A stretch of DNA of 64,000 nt from Maribacter hydrothermalis (lineage in GTDB: Bacteria > Bacteroidota > Bacteroidia > Flavobacteriales > Flavobacteriaceae), in assembly GCF_001913155.1 (NCBI RefSeq), contig NZ_CP018760.1, positions 1,736,001 through 1,800,000 on the forward strand, read 5' to 3'. The notes beneath the pieces are model-generated. The model was not told the origin of the DNA. It worked only from the letters and a program-made list of their open reading frames with translations, and made no database searches. Shown here in pieces: positions 55,166 to 63,295 of the stretch; within the stretch, counting starts at the first letter, position 1, and each line of letters opens with the position of its first letter. Both the position numbers and the translations under genes were made by a program.

Positions 55166-56506
55166 ATGAACAGAATAATCGTTTGGTCAATAACGGTAGC
55201 GCTTGCAGGTTTTTTATTCGGATTTGATACCGTTGTAATTTCCGGAGCAAACGAACCCATTAAACAGTTATGGAATACTTCTCCATTATTTCACGGAACC
55301 TTTATCATGAGTATGGCATTATGGGGAACTGTTGTTGGTTCTCTTTTTGGTGGTATCCCCACTAATAATTGGGGCCGTAAAAAAACATTGCTTTGGGTTG
55401 GTATTCTTTTCTTAGTATCTGCATTAGGTTCTGCTTTGGCCCAAGACCCGTATTCATTCTCTGCATTTCGTTTTATTGGTGGTGTAGGTGTAGGGATTTC
55501 TACTGTTGCCGCACCAATTTATATTTCTGAAATTACATCAAAAGAGAATCGTGGCAAACTTGTGGGACTGTACCAATTCTGGTTAGTATTTGGTATTTTA
55601 ATTGCTTTTGTATCTAACTGGTTGCTTAAAGATTTTGATGGCGCAAATGATTGGCGTTGGATGCTGGGTGTTGAAGCCATACCCGCCTTTATATACACCG
55701 TAATGGTATTAACCGTACCAGAAAGTCCAAGATGGTTGGCCTTGAATAAAAAGGATGATGCCGGAGCATTAAAAATTTTAGAAATTATTTATCCAAAAGA
55801 AACGGCAGCAAGTCATTTGCAAGAGATAAAGACCGACCTAAAAACTACTACCAAAAGCGAAAGTCTGTTTCAAAAGAAATATTCTAAAGTTCTTTGGCTT
55901 GCGTTTTTTATTGCATTTTTCAATCAGCTATCGGGTATCAACTTTGTGCTGTATTACGCACCTGAAATTTTAGAACAAGCGGGATTGGGCGGTAAAGAAT
56001 CCCTTTTCAATTCTATTGCCATTGGTATCGTTAATCTGGTTTTTACCTTTATAGGCATACGTTTGTTAGATAAACTGGGCAGACGGCAACTAATCATCAT
56101 TGGGTCTATCGGCTATATTATAAGTTTAATAATGGTAGGTCTTTGTTTTCAAATGGACCTTGGCTCTACACTTACGCTAACCTTTATCTGTACTTTTGTT
56201 GCTTCTCATGCTATTGGGCAAGGTGCGGTAATTTGGGTATTTATCTCAGAAATTTTTCCAAACAGTGTTCGTGCATACGGGCAATCTTGGGGTGTTAGTG
56301 TCCATTGGGTGTTTGCTGCAATCATTACCTTAATTACTCCGTTTTTCTTGGATTCTGTACAAGGTGTATTGAAGGATCATGTTTGGTACATTTATTACTT
56401 TTTCTGTGCTATGATGGTATTACAACTCATTTGGGCAATTACCAAAATGCCGGAAACCAAAGGGGTATCATTGGAGGAGTTGAGTAAGAAGTTGGTGAAG
56501 GAGTAA
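55166..56506 (+). CDS. MFS sugar transporter (sugar porter family)
   Basis: A 446-residue inner membrane permease with 12 expected helices. Sugar porter signatures are present: GFDTVVISGA in TM1, NWGRKKTL between TM2 and TM3, GVGVGISTVAAPIYISEI, PESPRWL after TM6, QLSGINFVLYYAPEI in TM7, and PETKGVSLEEL at the C-terminus. It is probably a proton-coupled hexose or pentose transporter (XylE-like). No catabolic genes are next to it; the nearest carbohydrate gene is the GH13 fragment at the far end of the window. Confidence 0.92.
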   Translation: MNRIIVWSITVALAGFLFGFDTVVISGANEPIKQLWNTSPLFHGTFIMSMALWGTVVGSLFGGIPTNNWGRKKTLLWVGILFLVSALGSALAQDPYSFSAFRFIGGVGVGISTVAAPIYISEITSKENRGKLVGLYQFWLVFGILIAFVSNWLLKDFDGANDWRWMLGVEAIPAFIYTVMVLTVPESPRWLALNKKDDAGALKILEIIYPKETAASHLQEIKTDLKTTTKSESLFQKKYSKVLWLAFFIAFFNQLSGINFVLYYAPEILEQAGLGGKESLFNSIAIGIVNLVFTFIGIRLLDKLGRRQLIIIGSIGYIISLIMVGLCFQMDLGSTLTLTFICTFVASHAIGQGAVIWVFISEIFPNSVRAYGQSWGVSVHWVFAAIITLITPFFLDSVQGVLKDHVWYIYYFFCAMMVLQLIWAITKMPETKGVSLEELSKKLVKE

Positions 56507-56724
56507 GTAGATTGCAAATAAACTTTAGATAACTTAACTCAGGCGCTTTACAGGAGGTTTTATTTTCATTAGTTTTTTCAACGCCAATTAATGAGAATGA
56601 AGGTCTTTTGAGATTTAAATATATTCGCTGAAGACTCCCAGAAAAATAGGTCCTAAAATTCCATTATATGTATTCTAGAAACTGGGCTCATTATCCCTTT
56701 TTTTAAACAAGTTGAATATGCCCA

Positions 56725-57297
56725 TTACTTTAGTTTTATCTGCTTAACCACAGAAGTAAGGGGTATTGCAAAAACACCGTCATCATTTAATAAGAAAACA
56801 ATTTCTTTAGTCTTGCCAATAAGCTTACCCTTCTTTATTTCATTATCCACTAGAGTAATGGTAATATCTCTTTGATTAGTTATTTTCTCCTTGGTGTATT
56901 TTCCATAAAAACTAGCAGATAAAAATAAGTACGTAATAAAACTTACAGCTATTACCGCCATTCTGTATTGTTTAAACCATTTCTTTTTATCACGCCCAAA
57001 ATTCATTTTTGAATATGATTTAGGCCATTTTTTTTGCCATAAATAATCTAGGTAAAATAGTGTGGAAATAAATAGTGTTGATGCTGCTGCAAAAAGGATA
57101 ATATAAAAATCGGAAAAGGGTGCAATCAAAAAATCAAATACATCTCCATAATCAAAAATATTGATGCCGAATTCAGCATACTTTTTATAATTAAAAATCA
57201 TTCCGATAGCAACGGCCAAGAGATAACACACCGTAATTACAGTTTGTATTTCCTTTATAATTAACTCATAAGTATCTTTTATTAAGCCTTCTTTCAT
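56725..57297 (-). CDS. Membrane protein of unknown function
   Basis: A 190-residue protein with three hydrophobic helices (about 18-36, 52-78 and 112-130) separated by basic loops and a C-terminal ~50-residue soluble domain with strands (DITITLVDNEIKKGKLIG, FLLNDDGVFAIPLTSV). I do not recognise the family. It stands alone on the minus strand in a looser region. The 218-nt gap 56507-56724 upstream of its stop shows nothing identifiable. Confidence 0.5.
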   Translation of the reverse strand: MKEGLIKDTYELIIKEIQTVITVCYLLAVAIGMIFNYKKYAEFGINIFDYGDVFDFLIAPFSDFYIILFAAASTLFISTLFYLDYLWQKKWPKSYSKMNFGRDKKKWFKQYRMAVIAVSFITYLFLSASFYGKYTKEKITNQRDITITLVDNEIKKGKLIGKTKEIVFLLNDDGVFAIPLTSVVKQIKLK

Positions 57298-57452
57298 TTT
57301 TTAAAAATAAAGATAAAGATTGAGTGAAGTAAATTGCCCAGATAAATCCAATAAAAAAAGCTCATAGAATCTTTTAAGCCTAGAATAGTAGAGTCTCAGA
57401 TTAAGGAAGAATTTGTTTGTTTTTTACCTTAGTTCTTTGTTGTGCATGGTTT

Positions 57453-57959
57453 TTATTTCGCGTGATACGTTTCAAATTCTATTTTCCAAGAATTATCTTT
57501 CTGTTTTTTCCATAATACAATCCAAGTACCAATATTTTCTATTGTATCCTTTGTCGCTTTTTTTATAAATATTTCATTAAAAGTGTTGTAATGAAATACT
57601 TGATTGTCAGAAACGCTAATTATTGGTTTTCCGCGTTCTTTTAAGATTACATCATATCTGTTATAAATATCTTTCCATTCTATCCTTAATGAATCTGCAT
57701 ATTTTTCCTGAACAGTACCATCATCTGAAGCAAGTTTGTATTCATCTTTGTAAAAGTCAACCCATTTAAGGTCAGATTTTGTATAAACTCCATATAAGTC
57801 TTCAATCGTTTTTCTTATTTCAGTTTCACTATCTAAATCAGTAGCTTCTTTTTCGAGTTCAAATTCCGTTTTACTCTGTTCTCCACAACTTTGGATTAAA
57901 ATAAGAATCCAAACTCCAAATGCAGATTTAATTAAAATCTTTAAATAATAATTTTTCAT
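57453..57959 (-). CDS. Lipoprotein of unknown function, possible NTF2-like fold
   Basis: A 168-residue protein started at ATG 57959, which places a hydrophobic signal (KILIKSAFGVWILILIQSCG) with lipobox Cys near residue 25; a longer frame from 57998 adds a polar tail. The mature part (DSETEIRKTIEDLYGVYTKSD at its start and DNSWKIEFETYH at its end) resembles SnoaL/DUF4440-type NTF2-like domains. The assignment is tentative. Confidence 0.5.
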   Translation of the reverse strand: MKNYYLKILIKSAFGVWILILIQSCGEQSKTEFELEKEATDLDSETEIRKTIEDLYGVYTKSDLKWVDFYKDEYKLASDDGTVQEKYADSLRIEWKDIYNRYDVILKERGKPIISVSDNQVFHYNTFNEIFIKKATKDTIENIGTWIVLWKKQKDNSWKIEFETYHAK

Positions 57960-58267
57960 AGTTCTTGGGTTTTTAAATTGTATACATCGTTTGAGCAAAG
58001 CGTAACGCGGAGGCTAGGAAACTTCGTTTAAATCTTCGCAAAAAACTAAAGCTCATTGTCAGTTGACTATACAGGTTTGATTTATTGTTACTTGTCCAAG
58101 AATAAATCCATTGCCGATAGCTAAAGGGATTAGGGCACAATAAATATATCTAGACCACAATTATAAAATACATCTTCATTTAACTATAATAGCCTAATAA
58201 TCATAATTTTTAATCCATATTACAATCTTAAATGATTGATATTATTACTAACCAAAAAACAAAAGAA
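57960..58267. other. 308-nt stretch without a recognised gene
   Basis: Both strands are broken by stops. I find no tRNA, no terminator hairpin with T-run and no match to a known mobile element end. It separates two accessory-looking minus-strand genes. Confidence 0.4.
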
Positions 58268-60112
58268 TTACTTGCTCAAAGCTTTTAGAATACGTTCTTC
58301 ATTTATTACAATATCCCTAAATAATACATGAGGAAACTCTGTGTAATTAGAACTTTTAAAAGATTCTAATATTTTGGATAACGTTGATGCCGTTAAAAGA
58401 GATAAATTCATTTCGGTATCCATTTCACAATCTGTTACAAAATCATCACTGAATTCTGGTGCTACCAATAGTATCTTAACAATACGCAAGTTGTTTTTTA
58501 AAGCTAAATTTTGATAAGATTTTAATTGTCTTGATACAGTACTAAATTTGTTATAACCTCTCTCTTTACTCGTCTTACATTCGACAATAATAATCTCATC
58601 GTTTCCTAAATTCAAAAGAATGTCAATCATATCCTTTTGAGTGTTTATTTTACTTTTTAAAGATTCATCTATATTAAAACCTAAACCTTTAAAAATTACT
58701 TTTGTCAACTCTTCAAACTTTAATCCTAACTCACTTTCTTTGACTGTAATACCATTCTCTTTTAATAAGTTTAAATCTCTAAAAGCTACATTGGAGTAAT
58801 TTTCTAAATAAAGATTTTCAACATCTTTATAATGTTCAAGAATATTTAAAATATCATCTCCTCTTTGTTTAATTCCATTGTCCTTAATGAATTTTGTCAA
58901 GTCAGGTTTTATAATTAAATCAAGAATATCTCTTGGTTTAATATTATAGTCCAATAGATAATCCCCTTTCAATACAAATTCATCTTGCAGTTCAAATTGT
59001 GCCCTTATTTCTTTGTTTAATTTAGGTAGAGATTGATTTAATTCAACTAGTAGTTTATCAAAACCATCTAAAGATATTCCCACTTTTTCGTCTCTTTCCA
59101 CATTTTCAAAATGTTGAATTAAACTACCAATTTTATCTTCTAAAACACTTCCTTTCAGATTCACAATATTCAATCCCTTCTCACATAATTCATTTAAAGT
59201 TTTTTTCTTTTCAGTCAATGTGCTCCCTGGTTTGTAAATATCCTCAAGTAGTAAACTGGTGAAAGAAACACCTTCCTTAAGTATTTCCTCAACCTTTTGA
59301 GAAGAAGACAATTTCCTGTCAATATTGTGGTCCCTTGCAATTTGATTTATAATAGGGTCTCTTAATAATTTTAATGTTCTTCTATAAAATTTGGTAGCTA
59401 CCTCCTTTTTTCTGATAGTACGTAATAACCGAACCATTTCATCTGCTACATAAATAGTATTCTCTTTATTAGAGTAAAAAATAACCCCTATATTCTTAAG
59501 ACTCTTTATTACTTCTTGAATGTCAAATTTTTTAATAGGAATAATTGAATAGTTAATCAGTTTAACCTCTTCTTGAGAAAGACCTAATTGGTTTGCAAGA
59601 GTTAGGATAATTGATAATTCATCTGAGGTTATTTTTGCATCCCTGTTGTTTTCAATATCATTTTGATAAGCTGTATGTAAACAAGATTTATAAATTCTAT
59701 AATCTCTTTTTCTAACTATACTTAACTCAGACTTTTCATCTTCAAAATCAGAATTAAGCCCTTTAATTTTATTTTTTAGCTTTTTTATTTCTGTTTCATA
59801 TAATCTAGAGAACCAATCTTGCTTCATTATGCAATTACCATCGCGAATAATTATGTCTATTAAAATATCTAATTGTGAAGTAATTTCCTGGAACTCACAT
59901 TCAATATAAGATTTAAACTCAATAGATGTTAAATTGAAAATTCTAGAAATATTTTGATTATCAACGGATTTCAAGCCTTTGTCTGATGAACTTAAAATTT
60001 TATCAATCTCCTTTCCATTTTTTGGATTCTTAGATATGATATTATCAATAATCTTAATAAATGAATTTTTTTCGATGGACCCTAACTTATCTAATATACT
60101 CTCTAGTTTCAT
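58268..60112 (-). CDS. Large protein with C-terminal restriction-like nuclease, candidate defence gene
   Basis: A 614-residue soluble protein started at ATG 60112 (MKLESILDKLG); a longer frame to 60178 would run through a perfect palindrome. The C-terminal ~130 residues show a restriction-endonuclease-like core: DMIDILLNLG (acidic residue, about 490) and IIIVECKTSK (Glu and Lys, about 507-515), as in Mrr-like PD-(D/E)XK nucleases. The upstream region is helical, with a DELSIILTLANQLGLS segment near 165-185 and a possible winged-helix or SAP-like part near 255-320. I recognise no named family. A single-gene antiviral or restriction role is inference. Confidence 0.6.
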   Translation of the reverse strand: MKLESILDKLGSIEKNSFIKIIDNIISKNPKNGKEIDKILSSSDKGLKSVDNQNISRIFNLTSIEFKSYIECEFQEITSQLDILIDIIIRDGNCIMKQDWFSRLYETEIKKLKNKIKGLNSDFEDEKSELSIVRKRDYRIYKSCLHTAYQNDIENNRDAKITSDELSIILTLANQLGLSQEEVKLINYSIIPIKKFDIQEVIKSLKNIGVIFYSNKENTIYVADEMVRLLRTIRKKEVATKFYRRTLKLLRDPIINQIARDHNIDRKLSSSQKVEEILKEGVSFTSLLLEDIYKPGSTLTEKKKTLNELCEKGLNIVNLKGSVLEDKIGSLIQHFENVERDEKVGISLDGFDKLLVELNQSLPKLNKEIRAQFELQDEFVLKGDYLLDYNIKPRDILDLIIKPDLTKFIKDNGIKQRGDDILNILEHYKDVENLYLENYSNVAFRDLNLLKENGITVKESELGLKFEELTKVIFKGLGFNIDESLKSKINTQKDMIDILLNLGNDEIIIVECKTSKERGYNKFSTVSRQLKSYQNLALKNNLRIVKILLVAPEFSDDFVTDCEMDTEMNLSLLTASTLSKILESFKSSNYTEFPHVLFRDIVINEERILKALSK

Positions 60113-60155
60113 AAGCCTAAATACCTTGTTATTATTAATTCTGAATAGAAATTTT

Positions 60156-60174
60156 AAGCAATAAATTATTGCTT
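60156..60174. promoter_or_regulatory. 19-bp perfect palindrome upstream of the nuclease gene
   Basis: AAGCAATAA-A-TTATTGCTT, 9-bp arms with a single central base, 44 nt upstream of the ATG at 60112. It has the shape of an operator for a dimeric HTH protein. No regulator gene is adjacent. Confidence 0.5.
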
Positions 60175-60285
60175 CCAAAACGGCAGGGGAAATAGTGTTT
60201 TAGAACCGAACAACAAGGTAGTATTTTTCTTTAGTATAGATTTACGGTTATCCGTAAAGAAAAGTAGAATAACATTTTCAGCTTG

Positions 60286-60966
60286 CTACGCTAAAGTTGC
60301 ATCTAACCATTTTGTATTCAAGCCTTTTACCAATAACCATAGCGGCAAAACTAATTGAACCAAACCAATGGGTAAAAGCATATTCATGCTAATCCCATCT
60401 CCTAAAATAGAAGCTAATAGCTCAGTAAACATTAGCAAAACCGCGACAATCCCAAAACCTGAGATTATTCTTGGTATTAGTTTCGTTCTAAAAAAAGCAA
60501 CATATAAAACAAACACGGAGAAGCAAGAGGTCAGCAGACTTAAATAGTGTGTCCACCAATGTTTTTGGGAATATATAGGTGCCATAGACTCCAACACACT
60601 CTTATTTACCTCAACATTAGTTACATATTCCTTGCTTAGCTCAAGCATAGCCACAACGCTGGTATTGTCAATACTAATAGCCACAAAATCTAGGATACTA
60701 AAAGCAACATACAAAACAGCCAGGGAAGTGCTCTGTTTTTTAAATACAGGAAATAACAATGCCGAAATAAGAATAGAGAACAAACCACTTACACAACCAA
60801 GCAAAACCGAAATAATTAGCTTATTGGAATTAGGCGCTGCAGTTATTAAAAAGTCATCGGAAAATAGAATGGGTCCCTGAAAAAATTGATACACCAAAAT
60901 ACCCATTACAAAAATGAGTAAAAATAAAAGTCCAACTCCCATACCTAGATTGTTAATTGATTTCAT
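60286..60966 (-). CDS. DUF4386-like membrane protein
   Basis: A 226-residue protein with six hydrophobic helices: about 9-28, 48-70, 80-98, 140-160, 165-188 and 197-214. Layout and the FSILDFVAISIDN segment in the middle resemble DUF4386 family membrane proteins, which have no known function. A 26-bp dyad lies 23 nt upstream of its ATG. Confidence 0.7.
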   Translation of the reverse strand: MKSINNLGMGVGLLFLLIFVMGILVYQFFQGPILFSDDFLITAAPNSNKLIISVLLGCVSGLFSILISALLFPVFKKQSTSLAVLYVAFSILDFVAISIDNTSVVAMLELSKEYVTNVEVNKSVLESMAPIYSQKHWWTHYLSLLTSCFSVFVLYVAFFRTKLIPRIISGFGIVAVLLMFTELLASILGDGISMNMLLPIGLVQLVLPLWLLVKGLNTKWLDATLA

Positions 60967-60988
60967 GGTCTTGATTTTTGATTGATTG

Positions 60989-61014
60989 ATTATAAGACGT
61001 TTGCGTCCTATAAT
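60989..61014. promoter_or_regulatory. 26-bp dyad upstream of the DUF4386-like gene
   Basis: ATTATAAGACG-TTTG-CGTCCTATAAT, 11-bp arms with one mismatch and a 4-nt spacer. Either an operator or a 5' leader hairpin, the mismatch being a G-U pair in RNA. Nothing else is recognised in the gap 60967-61222. Confidence 0.45.
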
Positions 61015-61222
61015 TGTTACAGAAATCGATAAGAAATAGGAGTTAGGAAAAATAATGAGTACCTAACAATAAGCAATACATTACTTTCTTTATTAATTAC
61101 ATCCTGAATTTTCTGGTAACCATAAGATTTGGTCTTAACTGAATTCTGACATTAATTCGGATGTAAAACCTATAACTTCACCCTTAAAGTTTCTCACGAA
61201 TTAAACATAACCGACTACTGGG

Positions 61223-62422
61223 TTACAGCTTATCTTCATAAGCAATTAATCCTCTCCAAATAGCAATGAACTCTTGCACCCTGTCCTTATCTAGCTCTGT
61301 ATTCACAAGTAGTAGCTTACCAATTTTGGTTTTTTCATTAAAGAACATGTGGGTGACTACACTTGGGTCTCCGCCTGTATGCCCTATTTGCCCTTTTGAA
61401 GACATCCCCATAAAAACACCCATATTATATTCATCGTTATACTTACTTTCGCTCCTGTCCTTATGGTTTTCATCTGTTAATTGAGGGTCAAATAGCACTT
61501 TATAGCTTTCAGTGGATAGTAAAGTGCCATTTCCTGCATAGCCTTTTATGATTTCGGACAGATACTTTGCCAAATCGTGAGAAGAGGTAATTAATCCACC
61601 GTCTGGGTAATTTACTAGCTTATACAGTGCCAGTTCGGTATCTTTATCTGCATACAGTTTTGAGTGTTTCGTGAAATCTATCGCATCAAAAGACCAACCG
61701 GAATTGGACATTTTTAATCGGTCAAAAATGTATTTTTTAGTAAACACAGGAAAAGATTCTCCCGTAGCCTGTTCTAACACATACGCTGCCAAACCTGCGC
61801 CAATATTGGAGTAATTAAACATGCCTCCTGGTGGGTACTTGGAAAATGTTTTCTTTTTATACCATTTACCATCTTCACTCAGAATATCTTTTAGAAAATC
61901 GCCCATTGACATCATTTCATCCGGACTTAAAAAATTGCCATTTACTTTAGCATTCCCATTTTCCGCTTCTTTAAGTATGTAACCTTTTTTCTCATATTCT
62001 GAAGGATCTTTTATACCCGAGGTATGGCTAGCCAATTGCCGAATAGTAATAGGTGTACTCGCAAACTTTGGGTGTACAACTTTAAAAGGCAAGTAGTCAT
62101 TTATTGGGTCATCCAATTTTAGTTTACCTAATTCTTGTGCCTTTAATAATGCCAACCCAATGAAGGTCTTAGAAATTGAACCTATATTCTGAACTGTGTT
62201 TTCTGTATATTTTTTGTCTATCTTTTTATCTGCAAATCCAAATCCTTTTTCATACAAAGTCCCTTCTTCACTTACGACGGCAACAGAAAAACCAACTACT
62301 GCGCCATTTTCAGAAATTTGCGTTAATTCTTTGGTAAGTAACCTAGCAATAGAATCATTCCTTTGTCCATAAGTCTGGCAACATATTGCGAATAAGAGTA
62401 CAAGAAAACTAAATTTTTTCAT
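61223..62422 (-). CDS. Serine hydrolase, beta-lactamase class C / DD-peptidase fold
   Basis: A 399-residue exported protein: signal peptide ending in TYGQ (about 19), the SxxK nucleophile motif in IGSISKTFIGL, YxN in FNYSNIGAGL, and the third motif HTG in IGHTGGDPS. This set defines the class C beta-lactamase/esterase/DD-peptidase fold. Whether it hydrolyses beta-lactams, peptides or esters cannot be told. It is followed on the minus strand by the DUF4386-like gene. Confidence 0.88.
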   Translation of the reverse strand: MKKFSFLVLLFAICCQTYGQRNDSIARLLTKELTQISENGAVVGFSVAVVSEEGTLYEKGFGFADKKIDKKYTENTVQNIGSISKTFIGLALLKAQELGKLKLDDPINDYLPFKVVHPKFASTPITIRQLASHTSGIKDPSEYEKKGYILKEAENGNAKVNGNFLSPDEMMSMGDFLKDILSEDGKWYKKKTFSKYPPGGMFNYSNIGAGLAAYVLEQATGESFPVFTKKYIFDRLKMSNSGWSFDAIDFTKHSKLYADKDTELALYKLVNYPDGGLITSSHDLAKYLSEIIKGYAGNGTLLSTESYKVLFDPQLTDENHKDRSESKYNDEYNMGVFMGMSSKGQIGHTGGDPSVVTHMFFNEKTKIGKLLLVNTELDKDRVQEFIAIWRGLIAYEDKL

Positions 62423-62426
62423 GTAT

Positions 62427-62669
62427 TTATTGATTTTTTGGAGTACAAAACTCCATAAGAAATCCGTTAAGATCTTGCAAGTACACTACTTTTTTTTTCA
62501 TGGTTTTTCTTTAACAGGTTCATAAGCAATCATCGCTGTATTAATAGCATTCTGAAAGTCTAATTCAATGGTTTCTGATGTAAAACAAGCGTTACACAAA
62601 AGCTATCTAATAAAATAATAAGGTTTTCTGCACATTCTCAACATAGACTATGGTGTATGTAAACTTCAT
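62427..62669 (-). pseudogene. Remnant of a VOC (glyoxalase-like) gene
   Basis: On the minus strand ATG 62669 begins MKFTYTIVYVENVQKTLLFY, the classic first strand-helix of a vicinal oxygen chelate protein, and is then stopped by TAG. Further on, ETIELDFQNAINTAMIAYEPVKEKP is readable, ended by TGA where KPWGQ is expected. A one-base frame change then restores KVVYLQDLNGFLMEFCTP and a normal stop at 62427-62429. The middle is missing, so about 75 of some 125 residues remain. It lies directly upstream of the serine hydrolase. Confidence 0.75.
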
Positions 62670-62814
62670 TATAGCCAGATATCTTTATAGTAATACCCAC
62701 AATTTAACGAATATAACATAAATAGTTTAGTGCAATCTATAAGTGATAATCTTCTATTTACAATCCCATATAGGCTTCAGAATTTAAACCCTTTAATTAT
62801 CAAATGGCAGAAAC

Positions 62815-62841
62815 AAAAAAAGCCTCCACATCTGTGAAGGC
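62815..62841 (-). terminator. Intrinsic terminator of tRNA-Ala
   Basis: A 9-bp stem with one mismatch (62822-62830 with 62833-62841) followed in the minus direction by a seven-T run. It lies 11 nt past the 3' CCA of the tRNA. Confidence 0.75.
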
Positions 62842-62851
62842 CTGTATTTAC

Positions 62852-62928
62852 TGGTGGAGAATACCGGATTCGAACCGGTGACCTCTTGCCTGCCAGGCAA
62901 GCGCTCTAGCCAACTGAGCTAATCCCCC
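62852..62928 (-). tRNA. tRNA-Ala (anticodon GGC)
   Basis: 77 nt including an encoded CCA (62852-62854). The cloverleaf is complete: 7-bp acceptor stem with the G3-U70 pair that marks alanine tRNA, D arm GCTC/GAGC, anticodon stem CTTGC/GCAAG with loop CTGGCAG (anticodon GGC), five-base variable region, and T arm with TTCGAAT. Its first ten bases also encode the last residues and stop of the GIY-YIG gene. The first 22 bases are duplicated at 63219-63240. Confidence 0.96.
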
Positions 62929-63167
62929 GTAATTATATTATTTTTTCGCCACCTTCTTCCTGCAGCAGATTTTAAATATTTTTCTCTTAATCTAGCTTCT
63001 TGTTTATTATTTAATTCTTCCAAATGAACAACTCTCCATGGCATAAAAGCTTTAGTGCTTTTTACTTTACCAAAATTATGGCATTTCAACCTAGATTCCA
63101 TATTATCAGCTATACCAACATAAAACCTTTTAAATTTATCACTATAGATTACATAAATAAAACTCAT
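62919..63167 (-). CDS. GIY-YIG nuclease of a tRNA-associated element
   Basis: An 82-residue single-domain GIY-YIG protein: FIYVIYS (GIY strand), RFYVGIADNMESRLKCHN (YIG strand and catalytic Arg), and EARLREKYLK with the catalytic Glu. It resembles the UPF0213 group. Its stop (TAG, 62919-62921) lies within the tRNA-Ala gene, so the last codons GGG GAT TAG are tRNA sequence. On the 5' side a broken copy of the tRNA 5' end lies at 63181-63240. This suggests a small mobile endonuclease gene using the tRNA as target. Confidence 0.85.
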   Translation of the reverse strand: MSFIYVIYSDKFKRFYVGIADNMESRLKCHNFGKVKSTKAFMPWRVVHLEELNNKQEARLREKYLKSAAGRRWRKNNIITGD

Positions 63168-63180
63168 TACAACTAATATC

Positions 63181-63240
63181 GCGCTCCCCGCCCGAACGTT
63201 CCGTTAGGTACGGGCGGGTAGCCAACTGAGCTAATCCCCC
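63181..63240 (-). repeat. Duplicate of the tRNA-Ala 5' end split by a 32-bp hairpin
   Basis: Bases 63219-63240 equal tRNA positions 1-22 exactly (62907-62928). Bases 63181-63186 (GCGCTC) equal the next six tRNA bases (62901-62906). Between them is a 32-bp insert (63187-63218) with arms CCCGCCCG and CGGGCGGG and an inner AACG/CGTT pair. The insert is at the D-loop/D-stem border. Its very high GC stands out in this AT-rich genome and is like a REP-type palindrome. Confidence 0.8.
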
Positions 63241-63257
63241 GCTTTTTTAGAGTAGCC

Positions 63258-63287
63258 CAAAGAAAATACATTTTAGCATCCTAACAA
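63258..63287 (-). promoter_or_regulatory. Probable original tRNA promoter, outside the duplicate
   Basis: On the minus strand: TTG (63287-63285), 19 nt, TTTCTTTG (63265-63258), one mismatch to the TTG-N19-TAnnTTTG consensus. It is 18 nt upstream of the tRNA duplicate. Transcription from here would pass the duplicate, hairpin and GIY-YIG gene before reaching the intact tRNA. Confidence 0.6.
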
Positions 63288-63295
63288 AGTACTAA

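Noticed and set aside
57960..58267. Possible gene remnant on the minus strand reading ALIPLAIGNGFILG.
   Set aside because: Only about 25 residues are readable, with no flanking match to any family I know.
60241..60258. TTTACGG/CCGTAAA hairpin after the DUF4386-like gene as a terminator.
   Set aside because: The 7-bp stem is not followed by a T-run in the minus direction; it may be a 3' structure only.
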